DNA of 33,440 nt from Rariglobus sp. (GCA_029266495.1 JAQSWS010000040.1:1-33440); one strand, 5' to 3'; counted from the first letter of the stretch, positions 14,551 to 22,737 are shown. The notes: a model not told the origin generated them from the letters alone. Program-made: numbers and translations.

Positions 14551-14709
14551 GGGATTAATCCGAATCCTTTTTTAAGACACCCCCGAGCCCTCAGGGTTGC
14601 AAGAATGTTGTTTTACACCCGGTTTACCATCCGGGCCGGCGCGTAGGGATAAATGCCGCTTTGCAAACTCATTGGCCCCCGCCAAGCTGCGCGCATCATT
14701 CGCACCGGC

Positions 14710-16683
14710 ATGAAAAAACCTCGCTCCCCCCGCCTCGCCCTCGTCCACGGTCTTCTCGGCTCCGCGCTCCTCGCCTCCCCGGCCTTCGCCCTCACCCCCG
14801 CCGAACTTGACTCCCTCCGCAGCAAGGCCGACCGGGGCAACGCCGTCGCCCAATACAACCTCGGTCTCGCCTACGCCGACCGCCGTGAACCCACCTACGA
14901 CCCCGCCCAAGCGTATGCCTGGCTCAGCCTCGCCGCGTCCAACGGCACCACCGGCAAGGCCTTGGGGCAGCTGACCAGCCTGCTCACCCCCGAACAACTC
15001 GCCGCGGGAAAACGCCAGCTCGTCGCACTTACCGCCAGTCCCATAAGCCCCGTCGCCCCCGCCGACTCCCCCATTATGGCAGCCGGCGAGCCCGCCGCGG
15101 CTGCTCCTGCCGACGACCAGGACCAGAAAAAACTCAGCGCCGAACTCGCCGCCGCTTGGAAAGAAAACGAACTCCTCAAAGCCGGCCTGACCGCCCAGCT
15201 CGCCGATGCCAACAAACGCATCGCCATCGCCGAGGCCGCCCTCGCCAGCAAGGACAAGGAAATCACGACTCTTCACACCCGCCTCACCGAGGCGTCCTCC
15301 ACCCCGGTCGCGCCCGCCGCCCCGATCGGAGCCAGCGCCGAACTCGCCTCCCTCCGCGCCGAACACGAGCAGTTGCAAGCCGCCGCCACCGCCGCCGCCA
15401 CGGAAGCGGCCGATCTCCGCACGTCCCTCGCGAAAGCCACCTCCGAGCAAGCCGCCCTTCGTGGAAAACTCGCGAGCGCCATCACCGATATCTCCGAAGC
15501 CCGCCGCGCCCAGAGCCTCGCCGAAGCTGAGGCCGCCAGCCTCAAGGCCGCCGCCGACCGCTCCAGCGCCGAACGCCTCGCTGTCGCCGCCCAACTCGAA
15601 ACCGTCACCAACGAACTCGCCGCCTCCAAGGAATCCGCCGCCTCCAAGCCCGCCGGTCCTAATCCCCTCGCCGAAACGGTCAAAACGCTCGAACAGGAAC
15701 GAGCCGCCCTCGCCCTCCAACTCTCCGCCGCCGTCGAACGCGCCGACGCGGGCGAAACCGCCCTGAAAGCCAAAGAAAAAGAGATCGCCAGTCTCCAGGC
15801 GCGCGTAGCCGAAGCCTCCGCTCCGGTCCAGCCCCTCTCCGACACCGGCCTCGCGGTTCTAAAAGTCGACCGTGACCGCCTCGCGGATTCCGTCAAAATC
15901 CTCACCGAAGAACGCGACGCCCTCACCGCCCAGCTCGCCGCCGCCAAGGCCGCCGTGCCTGCGGCCCCCGCTCCGGAAGTGGTGGCGGCCCCGATCCCGC
16001 CCGCCCCGACTCCCCCCGCCGCGCCCGATGCCGAGGCGGCCTCCAAACTGGCCGATCTTGAAAAAGCCAAGGCGGAGACCGACAGCAAACTCGAGGCCGC
16101 CCTCCGCAGTTTCACCCTTCAACAGGCTGAAATCGACCGCCTCCAAAAGTCCCTCGCCAGCATCGATGAGGAACGCGCCGCCACCGCCGCCAAACTCGAC
16201 TCCGCCAACCAGGCCATCGCCGAAAAAGCCTCCGCCCTCACGACCGCCCAAGCCAGCCTCGCCGACGCCCGCAAGACCATCGACACCGCCACCGCTGAAC
16301 TCGTCGCCACCCGCGACCAGCTTCGCCAGACCCAGGCCCAGTCCGCCGCCTCCGCGATCGAAGCCCAGCAGCTCAAGACCCGTCTCGCCCTGGCCGGCAA
16401 TCTGCCGGCAGCCACGTCTCCCTCGCGCCCCGGAACGATCCCCTCCATCTCGGTCAACCTGCCCGCGACCGCCGCCCCCGTCACCCCGCCTCCGGCCGCA
16501 CCCGTCGCGGAAACACCCGCCGCGCCGCGCACCCACACCGTCGCCCCCGGCGATTCCCTCTCGCGCATCTCGAAGCAATACTACGGCACCGCCGCCCGCT
16601 GGAACGACATCCTCCAGGCCAACAAGGCCGTGATCCGCAACCCCGACGAACTCGCCCTCGGCACCAAGCTGCGCATCCCGTAA
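14710..16683 (+). CDS. Periplasmic Sel1/TPR - coiled-coil - LysM protein
   Basis: A 657-residue exported protein. After a signal peptide (LALVHGLLGSALLASPAFA) comes a short Sel1/TPR-like segment (ADRGNAVAQYNLGLAYADRR, DPAQAYAWLSLAASNG). A very long Ala/Lys/Glu-rich coiled coil from about residue 130 to 560 has Pro/Ala hinges, and the last 49 residues (609-657) are a LysM domain: HTVAPGDSLSRISKQYYG to LGTKLRIP. LysM binds N-acetylglucosamine in peptidoglycan, so the protein probably ties a filamentous rod to the wall. ATG 14710 is chosen because the signal peptide begins there; the 19 extra codons upstream lack signal character. It is divergent from the envelope locus and may serve the same surface. 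Prediction of the individual domains is strong; cellular role is inferred. Confidence 0.88.
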   Translation: MKKPRSPRLALVHGLLGSALLASPAFALTPAELDSLRSKADRGNAVAQYNLGLAYADRREPTYDPAQAYAWLSLAASNGTTGKALGQLTSLLTPEQLAAGKRQLVALTASPISPVAPADSPIMAAGEPAAAAPADDQDQKKLSAELAAAWKENELLKAGLTAQLADANKRIAIAEAALASKDKEITTLHTRLTEASSTPVAPAAPIGASAELASLRAEHEQLQAAATAAATEAADLRTSLAKATSEQAALRGKLASAITDISEARRAQSLAEAEAASLKAAADRSSAERLAVAAQLETVTNELAASKESAASKPAGPNPLAETVKTLEQERAALALQLSAAVERADAGETALKAKEKEIASLQARVAEASAPVQPLSDTGLAVLKVDRDRLADSVKILTEERDALTAQLAAAKAAVPAAPAPEVVAAPIPPAPTPPAAPDAEAASKLADLEKAKAETDSKLEAALRSFTLQQAEIDRLQKSLASIDEERAATAAKLDSANQAIAEKASALTTAQASLADARKTIDTATAELVATRDQLRQTQAQSAASAIEAQQLKTRLALAGNLPAATSPSRPGTIPSISVNLPATAAPVTPPPAAPVAETPAAPRTHTVAPGDSLSRISKQYYGTAARWNDILQANKAVIRNPDELALGTKLRIP

Positions 16684-16696
16684 GCCGCGCCCGGCT

Positions 16697-16717
16697 CCGT
16701 GCCGGCGCAGGGCACGG
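16697..16717 (+). terminator. Possible terminator hairpin after the LysM gene
   Basis: CCGTGCC (16697-16703) pairs with GGCACGG (16711-16717) around a 7-base loop, 13 bases after the stop. There is no T tract directly after it; a second, weaker GC stem ending at 16759 is followed by AATCTTTT. Termination is plausible but not certain. Confidence 0.35.
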
Positions 16718-16797
16718 GAATCCGCCGGCGAATCAGCCGCCCTGCCGCCCCGCGCGGGCAATCTTTTCCACCAAACGCACCGTCGATCTTGACTAAA

Positions 16798-16827
16798 TCA
16801 TATTTTCAGTAATTACTGAAAATATGA
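16798..16827. promoter_or_regulatory. Perfect 30-bp palindrome over the GbsR-type start codon (putative operator)
   Basis: A perfect 15+15 palindrome with core TTTCAGTAATTACTGAAA covers the ATG (16824-16826) of the regulator gene. A TTGACT at 16789-16794 lies just upstream and could be the -35 box, with TAATTA (16810-16815) as a poor -10, which would give an almost leaderless mRNA. A repressor bound here would block both RNA polymerase and the start codon. The core pattern TTTCA-N8-TGAAA recurs at 17396-17413. Confidence 0.75.
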
Positions 16828-17351
16828 GCAAAGACGCCAGCGCCCGCAAACTCGCCGAGACCCGCGACCTGTTCATCACCCAGTGGGGCGCCCTCGGCAC
16901 GCAATGGGGCATCAACCGCACGATGGCGATGATCCATGCCCTCCTGCTCGTCTCGCCCGAGCCCCTCACCACCGACGAGGTCATGGAGCGCCTCGCCATC
17001 AGCCGCGGCAATGCGAACACCAACCTGCGCGACCTCACCGGCTGGGGACTCATCCGGGTGGTGATGCGCAAGGGCGACCGCCGCGATTTTTACGAAGCCG
17101 AAAAGGACGTGTGGCGCATGTTCTGCATCATCGCCCGCGAGCGCAAACGTCGCGAGACCGAGCCCGCCCTCGCCATCCTCCGCCAGTGCGCCGAAACCAG
17201 CGGCGACCTCGCCGGTGCCGAGGCAAAGGAACTCCACGCCCGGCTCACCGAGCTCGGTGAATTCGTCGCCCTCGCCAACTCCGTCATGGACAAGGTCGCC
17301 GCCGCCGAGCGCAGCTTCATCGTCCCCAAGATTCTCAAGCTGCTCGGCTGA
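16824..17351 (+). CDS. GbsR/MarR-family winged-helix transcriptional regulator
   Basis: A 175-residue regulator of the GbsR branch of MarR proteins. ITQWGALGTQWGINRTMAMIHALLL is the characteristic N-terminal region, and TTDEVMERLAISRGNANTNLRDLTGWGLI is the helix-turn-helix with recognition helix. RKGDRRDFYEAEKDVW is the wing, and a helical dimerisation tail follows. In Bacillus GbsR is a choline-sensing repressor, but the wider family senses diverse or unknown ligands. The start codon sits inside a perfect 30-bp palindrome, so the gene is very likely autoregulated. Two membrane-protein genes follow at 73 bases and then 3 bases, the first with a matching degenerate operator. The family is firm; ligand and targets are unknown. 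Confidence 0.92.
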   Translation: MSKDASARKLAETRDLFITQWGALGTQWGINRTMAMIHALLLVSPEPLTTDEVMERLAISRGNANTNLRDLTGWGLIRVVMRKGDRRDFYEAEKDVWRMFCIIARERKRRETEPALAILRQCAETSGDLAGAEAKELHARLTELGEFVALANSVMDKVAAAERSFIVPKILKLLG

Positions 17352-17395
17352 TCCTCCGGTCTTCAACTCCCGCAAGTCGCCACGATCGCATAAAC

Positions 17396-17413
17396 TTTCA
17401 CTGTTTCCTGAAA
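17396..17413. promoter_or_regulatory. Second TTTCA-N8-TGAAA site before the membrane-protein genes
   Basis: TTTCA (17396-17400) and TGAAA (17409-17413), with the right flank TGAAAATA also identical to the palindrome at 16798-16827 and the same 8-base centre length. It ends 11 bases before the ATG at 17425. I infer a weaker binding site for the same GbsR-type regulator. Confidence 0.6.
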
Positions 17414-17424
17414 ATACGTTTCCC

Positions 17425-17802
17425 ATGAACCTGCTCATTCCCACCTACGCGCTTTATCTGCTCATCAGCATCGGCCTCACCGCCTGGGTCGCACGCACGC
17501 TGCACCGCAACGGCCGGCCCTTTCTCGTCACGAGTTTTCATGGCAACGAAACGCTCGCCGACTCGGTGAACCACCTGCTCGTGGTCGGTTTTTATCTGCT
17601 CAACCTGGGGTTCATCAGCCTCACCCTCAAGGTCGGCCTCGCCCCGCATGACGGAGCCGCCGTCTTCGAGGTGCTTGGCACCAAGATTGGCGCCGTCCTC
17701 CTCATCCTGGGCTTCCTGCACTTCATCAACCTCGCGATTTTCAGCCGTCTGCATCGCCGCGTCCCTCCGCCTCTGGCCACACCTGCCGCCGGCACCCGCT
17801 AA
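17425..17802 (+). CDS. Small integral membrane protein in the GbsR-type unit
   Basis: A 125-residue protein with three or so transmembrane helices: residues 3-22 (LIPTYALYLLISIGLTAWVA), about 48-68 (DSVNHLLVVGFYLLNLGFIS) and about 85-110 (GTKIGAVLLILGFLHFINLA). The conserved-looking NETLADSVNHLLVVGFY stretch contains polar residues at the membrane edge. I do not recognise a characterised family. ATG 17425 is chosen because the membrane segment begins there and an operator-like site ends just upstream; the longer upstream frame overlaps the regulator gene. It lies between the regulator and another membrane protein (3-base gap), so the regulator's signal may relate to membrane stress or transport, which is inference. 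Confidence 0.82.
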   Translation: MNLLIPTYALYLLISIGLTAWVARTLHRNGRPFLVTSFHGNETLADSVNHLLVVGFYLLNLGFISLTLKVGLAPHDGAAVFEVLGTKIGAVLLILGFLHFINLAIFSRLHRRVPPPLATPAAGTR

Positions 17803-17805
17803 ACC

Positions 17806-18195
17806 ATGAAACCGCGCAACGCCTTTCTGCTCCGGTTCCTGCTTCCGCCGCTTTATGCCCCGATCGGCCTCGTCGCCGTCTTCGCAGTGCTCGAACGGAA
17901 CCAGCCTTCCGAGGTGTTTACCTATCTGGGCATATATATCCTTTACGCCTATGCCTTCGCCGGCCTTCCGGCGTTGCTGTTTGCCTTCCTTCTCGGGCGG
18001 TTCGCGCGCCGGCGTCCGGGCGCTGGCGGACGTTTGATGCGGGCCACGCTCCTCGGCTTCGCTTCGGGCGTTTTGATCACCGCCATGTTTGGTTTCAGCA
18101 GCGCCCCGTTTTTCCTGCCCTTGGGTGCCGCGGTCGGTTTCGCCGTCGAAGGCACCCTTGTGCTCATCGAACGTCCCGCTGCGCCCGAGGCATGA
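17806..18195 (+). CDS. Small integral membrane protein, partner of the preceding gene
   Basis: A 129-residue protein with four predicted transmembrane helices: residues 10-28, about 38-62 (YLGIYILYAYAFAGLPALLF), about 80-97 and about 100-122. Basic loops (RFARRRPGAGGR) fall between helices 2 and 3. No family recognised. The ATG follows the previous stop by 3 bases, so the pair is probably one operon under the GbsR-type regulator. Its last 32 bases overlap the convergent LytTR regulator gene (18164-18195), a tail-to-tail overlap that could make the two transcripts antisense to each other at their 3' ends. Confidence 0.78.
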   Translation: MKPRNAFLLRFLLPPLYAPIGLVAVFAVLERNQPSEVFTYLGIYILYAYAFAGLPALLFAFLLGRFARRRPGAGGRLMRATLLGFASGVLITAMFGFSSAPFFLPLGAAVGFAVEGTLVLIERPAAPEA

Positions 18196-18946
18196 TCAGC
18201 CGCCCGCCCGGCGCGATCTGGCGCAACCGCCGAAGCGCCGTCCGCCCGATGGTGACCGGCGCAGGCAGCCCATCGATCGTAAGCAAAGCCTCGTCGCGCG
18301 AGACCACCTCGATCCCGCGCACGAGCGAGATTTGCAGGATCAATGATCGTTCGAGCCGCGTAAAACACTCCATTGGCAGGCTCCGCGTCCAGTCGGAGAT
18401 CCCGCGAAGCACCGTGACCGGGGCGAGATCGCGCAACAACACACGTGAATAAGTCCCCTCCGCCACAATCGCGGCGATGCGACCGACCTCGGTCACTTGA
18501 ATCGTCCGCGCGCCTTTCAATGAAATCCGATCCTGCAATTGCAACGTCGTCACCGCGGGCAATGCGTTGGGCACCAGCGTCCCGACCAGCCCGCCGTGCA
18601 ACAGACGCCGCACAGTTTGCCCAAGGCGCGCCGGATTTACCGGCTTCAACAGGTAATCGAAAACGCCGGCGTCAAATGCCTGCACGGCGAATGCATCCGA
18701 GGCCGTGACGAACACCACCGCAGGCAACGGCACAGACAGCCGGGGCAGCAGGTCGAGTCCGCGTCCCCGCGAAAGCTCCACCTCCAGAAACACCACGTCG
18801 GGTTTCGCAGTCTGCATCAGCACCCGGGCCTCTTCGACGTCCGAGGCCTCACCGACGATCTCCACCTCCACGTGCCGTGCGAGCAACTCACGCAGCCGCC
18901 AGCGGGCCGGCCGCCCGTCATCCACCAGCACCACCCGTAACCTCAT
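18164..18946 (-). CDS. LytTR-family response regulator with Glu at the phosphorylation site
   Basis: A 260-residue protein: a receiver domain (residues 3-115) and a LytTR DNA-binding domain (about 145-250). The receiver keeps the acidic pair Asp9-Asp10 (VVLVDDGR), Thr81 (VVFVTASDAF) and Lys101 (YLLKPVNP). The phosphoacceptor position reads DVVFLEVELS, so the usual Asp is Glu55 and the following Pro is Ser. Phosphorylation by a kinase is therefore unlikely, and Glu may mimic the active state. ATG 18946 is supported by a rare purine-rich ribosome site (GGGAGGGAGGCGGC directly upstream), one of few in the window. No histidine kinase lies nearby. LytTR proteins typically control exported virulence, competence or surface genes; the target here is unknown. 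Confidence 0.9.
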   Translation of the reverse strand: MRLRVVLVDDGRPARWRLRELLARHVEVEIVGEASDVEEARVLMQTAKPDVVFLEVELSRGRGLDLLPRLSVPLPAVVFVTASDAFAVQAFDAGVFDYLLKPVNPARLGQTVRRLLHGGLVGTLVPNALPAVTTLQLQDRISLKGARTIQVTEVGRIAAIVAEGTYSRVLLRDLAPVTVLRGISDWTRSLPMECFTRLERSLILQISLVRGIEVVSRDEALLTIDGLPAPVTIGRTALRRLRQIAPGGRLIMPRAQRDVR

Positions 18947-19068
18947 GCCGCCTCCCTCCCGTTCGGATGGCTGCACAAACAGGTCGGCGCGCCGGTCGCC
19001 GTCCGGTCTGAAGAAGGAAACAAAGCACCGTTCATGGCTTTTTGATAGCGCCTGCCTCGATCATGGCA

Positions 19069-19089
19069 AAACCGGCCTCACGCCGGTTT
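19069..19089 (+). promoter_or_regulatory. Hairpin in the sulfatase leader
   Basis: AAACCGGC (19069-19076) pairs with GCCGGTTT (19082-19089) around a 5-base loop, followed by CGTTAAAAATT. It lies about 60 bases upstream of the sulfatase ATG, in the gap divergent from the LytTR gene. It could be a leader hairpin, an operator or a terminator for an unseen transcript; nothing decides between these. Confidence 0.3.
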
Positions 19090-19147
19090 CGTTAAAAATT
19101 CGGTCCACTTGGTGAACCTTCGCGTGCGAGCAGGTTGCACTTGCGCC

Positions 19148-21130
19148 ATGGATCAGCACCCCGATCCCCACGCCATGGCCCCCACCCCTTCGACTCCTTT
19201 TTCCCGACAAACCTCCCGCCGCGCTTTCTTGAAATCGTGCGCCGCCGCCGGAGCCGTCGCCGCCGGACATCCGTTGCTGAACATTTTTGTCCCCGGCGCC
19301 CGGGCCGATGGCGGCGTGCCTCCGGCCACGGCGGGCATGAATCTCATCCTGTTCATCACCGATCAGGAACGCGCCCTCCAGTGGTTTCCCTCCGGGTGGG
19401 CCGCCACCCACCTTCCCGCCTACACCTCCCTCTGCGCCAGCGGAGTGTCCTTCGATCGTGCCTGCGCCAACACCTGCATGTGCACGCCGTCGCGCAACAC
19501 GATCTTCACCGGTTTATTTCCCGCGCAACACCGCTCGGCCGACACGCTCACCGAGGGCTTTCCGCAATCCGAAACCGAACACCAGCTCGACCCCACACTG
19601 CCCAACCTCGCGACGACCCTCAAAGCGGCCGGCTACGAGGTCGTCTACAAAGGCAAATGGCACCTCAACAAAGCCGTCGAGGGTTGCGACGGCACCCTTC
19701 AGAACGACGACCTCACGCGCTACGGTTTCGACCAATGGGACGCCCCCGACGCCGGTCAGGACGTGAAGATCGAAAACTACGGTGGCGGCACCGCCAACCA
19801 CGACACCCGCTACATCAACGACGCCATCGCCTACCTCGAGCACAAGCGCGACAACCCCGGCGACAAACCCTTCTGCCTCGTGGTCTCGCTCGTCAACCCG
19901 CACGACGTGCTCGGCTACCCCGGCAACGGCGGCGCAGGGGGCTACACCGCCGCCGATCTCCTCGGCGATATCGGACTGCCTCCCACCCTCGCCGAAAACC
20001 TGGTCACCAATTTCAAACCCGGCGCCCATCAGCAAATCCTCCTTCGACTCAACGGCCTCGGCGTCCTCGCGACCGAAACGCAGCAACTCGCCTACCTTAA
20101 TTTCTACGGCAATCTCATGAAGCTCGTGGACGGACATCTTCAGAGTCTTCTGAACGTGTTCTCCGCCAACTCCGCCGGTGAAACCTTGCGCGCCCAGACC
20201 CTGATCGTGCGCACCTCCGACCACGGCGAAATGGGCCTGAGCCATGGCGGTCTCCGTCAGAAGGCGTTCATGTGCTACGAAGAAAACATCCGCGTTCCAC
20301 TGGTGTGGTCCAACCCCGGACTGTTCCCCGCCGGTCGCGTTTCCCACGCCCTCGTCTCGCATGTGGACCTCCTCCCCACGCTCTGCTCGCTGCTCGGCGT
20401 TCCCGACTGGCCGGCCTATCAATTCGCCGGCGTCGACTACAGCAGCCTCCTGCTCGATCCCGACGCCCCGGCGGTGCAGGACTACCTCCTTTTCACCTAC
20501 GACGACATCAACGCCGGCCAATCCGCCGACGGAACCAACGGCAACGGCATCGTCCCCGCGCCCAATCGCATCCAGATGATCCGCGAAGCGGACTACAAAT
20601 ACGCGCGCTACTTCGACGGCCAGGGAGTCGAGCCCGACCAGCAGGAATTCTACGACCTTCGATCCGGCTCCCTCGGCGGCACCGACATCGATGCGGGCAC
20701 CGGACTTCCCGTCGAGTTGCGCAACCTCTCCGCCTGGGCCGAAACCCTCCGCACCGCGCTCGATCAACCCACGCTGGCCACGCCCGATCAAGAGACGAAA
20801 CGCACCCAGATGATGCAGCGCCTCGCCGATGTCACCGCCACGCGCCTGCAGGCGCGTGCCTATACCGCGCCCGTGATGGCGGAAAATGTCACCATCCGCA
20901 CCGTCGCCGTGACCGATCCGGATACCTCCGTCACGACTGACATGATCGAGATCAAGTTCGTCTCTCGGTGGGGTTCAAACTACCAGCTTCAAAAATCCAC
21001 CAACCTCCAAAGCTGGACCGACCTTGGCGGGCCGCACGCAGGCAACAATGGCCCGATCCTCCTTTGCGATCCTTTGACGACCACCGCCGTGTTCTACCGC
21101 GTCGTCGCCACCGCACAGACGCCCGCCTAA
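19148..21130 (+). CDS. Tat-exported formylglycine-dependent sulfatase
   Basis: A 660-residue sulfatase with a twin-arginine signal (TSRRAFLKSCAAAGAVAAG). The activation motif CTPSR (Cys112 from this start) is the type whose Cys is converted to formylglycine. Other active-site parts are FITDQERALQW, GKWHLNK, VNPHD and TSDHGEMG. It should hydrolyse sulfate esters, probably on sulfated polysaccharides, outside the cytoplasm. The last ~55 residues (YQLQKSTNLQSWTDLG, then FYRVV) form a small beta module frequent at the ends of secreted verrucomicrobial proteins. The start is ATG 19148; an in-frame ATG 9 codons later is an alternative, and an upstream TTG is unlikely. No formylglycine-generating enzyme or anSME is in the window. 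The substrate is unknown. Confidence 0.92.
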   Translation: MDQHPDPHAMAPTPSTPFSRQTSRRAFLKSCAAAGAVAAGHPLLNIFVPGARADGGVPPATAGMNLILFITDQERALQWFPSGWAATHLPAYTSLCASGVSFDRACANTCMCTPSRNTIFTGLFPAQHRSADTLTEGFPQSETEHQLDPTLPNLATTLKAAGYEVVYKGKWHLNKAVEGCDGTLQNDDLTRYGFDQWDAPDAGQDVKIENYGGGTANHDTRYINDAIAYLEHKRDNPGDKPFCLVVSLVNPHDVLGYPGNGGAGGYTAADLLGDIGLPPTLAENLVTNFKPGAHQQILLRLNGLGVLATETQQLAYLNFYGNLMKLVDGHLQSLLNVFSANSAGETLRAQTLIVRTSDHGEMGLSHGGLRQKAFMCYEENIRVPLVWSNPGLFPAGRVSHALVSHVDLLPTLCSLLGVPDWPAYQFAGVDYSSLLLDPDAPAVQDYLLFTYDDINAGQSADGTNGNGIVPAPNRIQMIREADYKYARYFDGQGVEPDQQEFYDLRSGSLGGTDIDAGTGLPVELRNLSAWAETLRTALDQPTLATPDQETKRTQMMQRLADVTATRLQARAYTAPVMAENVTIRTVAVTDPDTSVTTDMIEIKFVSRWGSNYQLQKSTNLQSWTDLGGPHAGNNGPILLCDPLTTTAVFYRVVATAQTPA

Positions 21131-21199
21131 ACGGGCAGCCCTTAATTGCAGGACCGCACCACTCGACTGCCATCCGGCAGCCGTAATCCCGTGGCCAGC

Positions 21200-21850
21200 T
21201 CACTGACCCAGCCAGGCGGGGGTCAAATAAATCGCGTCGCCCGTCCCCACCAGTTCGACCGTCAGGGCCGAGGCACCGACATGGCCGTCCGCATAAGCCA
21301 GGTTCACGCGGTCTTTGTGCCTGGGATTGAGAGCCGTGCGGGACAACTCGTCCGTTCCCGACACGTCCCCGTAAAGCAAGGTGCTGCCAGGTGCCGTAAG
21401 ATCACCGGTGCGCACGACACGGGTTGCATCAGGCGCTCCCAGCAGGCGCACGTTCACCCCATAGCTGCGCTTCACCGTCGTGACGTCGTCGACCACCCCC
21501 GGACACTCGAACACGGTTCCCGCCAAAGCGGCGGGCGGGTCACCGGCGAGCACCGGCAGAGCCGCTTCGCTCCGATAGGCATAAGGCCACAAATCGAGCA
21601 CAAACTCGGCCGCCAGCCGCGGCAGCGTCTGTTTGTTATCGGCGGCAAACAAGCCGGTGGCCACGCCCAGCTGGCGCAGATTGCTCGCGCACTGCGACGC
21701 CTTCGCCGATGCACGCACGCTGCCCACCACCGGGATCAAGATCGCCGCAAGGGTTCCAATGATCGCGATGACCGTCAGCAGTTCGATAAGGGTGAAACCA
21801 CGCCGGCGAGTAAAAGAGCCGGCCGGAGAAAGGGCAGCGAGAGGAGTCAT
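21200..21850 (-). CDS. Type II secretion-type pseudopilin with prepilin N-terminus
   Basis: A 216-residue protein beginning with a basic leader and the prepilin peptidase site [22 protein letters not shown], so it is cleaved after Gly and inserted as a pilin-like helix. The rest resembles the large planctomycete/verrucomicrobial pseudopilin family: [19 protein letters not shown], then [12 protein letters not shown], the 'ADGHV' signature near the C-terminus. Start ATG 21850 is chosen because the short leader precedes the cleavage site there. The gene is solitary: no secretion ATPase, peptidase or other pseudopilin is nearby. It converges with the sulfatase and diverges from the SHD1-thioredoxin gene. 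Many such paralogues exist per genome in this group, and their individual roles are unknown. Confidence 0.9.
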   Translation of the reverse strand: MTPLAALSPAGSFTRRRGFTLIELLTVIAIIGTLAAILIPVVGSVRASAKASQCASNLRQLGVATGLFAADNKQTLPRLAAEFVLDLWPYAYRSEAALPVLAGDPPAALAGTVFECPGVVDDVTTVKRSYGVNVRLLGAPDATRVVRTGDLTAPGSTLLYGDVSGTDELSRTALNPRHKDRVNLAYADGHVGASALTVELVGTGDAIYLTPAWLGQ

Positions 21851-21912
21851 GAGAGAACAGGTGGCGAGATTTGCAAAGTGCGGAAGGTCCACAGCATCTC
21901 AAGCGGCGGGCC

Positions 21913-21927
21913 AGTCAACTGTTGACT
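21913..21927. promoter_or_regulatory. 15-bp palindrome in the divergent gap
   Basis: AGTCAAC-T-GTTGACT is a perfect 7+1+7 palindrome between the divergent pseudopilin and SHD1-thioredoxin genes. Each half contains TTGAC on one strand, so the dyad could hold two opposed -35 boxes, but I find no convincing -10 box on either side. An operator is the alternative. Confidence 0.35.
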
Positions 21928-22008
21928 TCCTCCTCCTTCGCGGCGGCTCCGTCGCCGGACAGTTTGCGATGCTTGCCCCCCGGAATCACCCCGCTAAAAA
22001 GGGCCGCT

Positions 22009-22737
22009 ATGAAATATTTTGCCTGGCTTGCAGCGCTGAGCCTCACCGCGGTCGCGTTCGGAAAACTGGAGACGTGGACCAATCTCGACGGGAAAAGCAT
22101 GGAGGCCGAACTCGTGTCCGCCGACGACAACCACGTCTCGTTCCGCAAGGCCGACGGGTCCGGATACCTTTACCCTTTTGCCAAGCTCTCCGAAGCCGAC
22201 CAGAAGCGCGTGCGCGAGTCCGCCCCCACGGCTCCGGCCGGATCCCTCACGGCACCCGCCGCGCCCGTGCAAGCCGGCAAACTCACCTCCGAAATCGTCG
22301 GGAAACTGGTCACCCTGAAGAGCAACACCCTCGCCCCCTTTGGCCGTGAAAATGTCATGGGCGCCAAATACTACGCGCTCTACTTCTCCGCCCAGTGGTG
22401 CCCGCCCTGCCGCGGCTTTACCCCCGAGCTCGTCAACGCCTACAAAGACCTCAAGGCCGCGCAACCTGGCTTCGAAGTGATCTTTGTCAGCAATGACAAC
22501 AGCAAGGACGACATGCAGACCTACATGAGCGAATACAAGATGCCGTGGCCGGCGATCCGCTTCGACGCAGTCGAATCCTTGTCCGCGATCCAACGCTACA
22601 GCGGCGATGGTATTCCCAACCTCGTGTTCGTCACCGCCGATGGCGAAATCCTCTCCTCAAGTTACGTCGGCGGCAACTACGTGGGCCCGCGGAAGGTTCT
22701 GCGCGATATCCAGAAAAAGTTCGCCCCGGGAAGCTAA
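22009..22737 (+). CDS. SHD1 domain - thioredoxin-like (nucleoredoxin-type) exported protein
   Basis: A 242-residue protein with a signal peptide (MKYFAWLAALSLTAVAFG). Residues ~20-70 are an SHD1-type module (ETWTNLDGKSMEAELVS, VSFRKADGSGYLYPFAKLSE), a small beta domain common in planctomycete and verrucomicrobial exported proteins. A Pro/Ala linker leads to a thioredoxin fold (about 95-240) with WCPPC at 130-134, RGFTPELV, VIFVSNDNSKDDMQTYM and the cis-Pro region GIPNLVFV. The sequence is closer to nucleoredoxin/tryparedoxin than to classic thioredoxin. It should catalyse disulfide exchange outside the cytoplasm. ATG 22009 is chosen for the signal peptide and has a weak AAAAGGG upstream. The palindromic repeat copy B lies about 50 bases past the stop. 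Confidence 0.9.
   Translation: MKYFAWLAALSLTAVAFGKLETWTNLDGKSMEAELVSADDNHVSFRKADGSGYLYPFAKLSEADQKRVRESAPTAPAGSLTAPAAPVQAGKLTSEIVGKLVTLKSNTLAPFGRENVMGAKYYALYFSAQWCPPCRGFTPELVNAYKDLKAAQPGFEVIFVSNDNSKDDMQTYMSEYKMPWPAIRFDAVESLSAIQRYSGDGIPNLVFVTADGEILSSSYVGGNYVGPRKVLRDIQKKFAPGS

Noticed and set aside
14572-15720. 382-codon minus-strand frame
   Set aside because: It is a shadow of the coiled-coil LysM gene; the Gly/Glu-rich product mirrors Ala/Leu-rich coding on the other strand.
19109-19147. TTG start extending the sulfatase by 13 codons
   Set aside because: TTG is a poor start, the extension is Cys-rich and unlike a Tat leader, and ATG 19148 leaves a proper twin-arginine signal.
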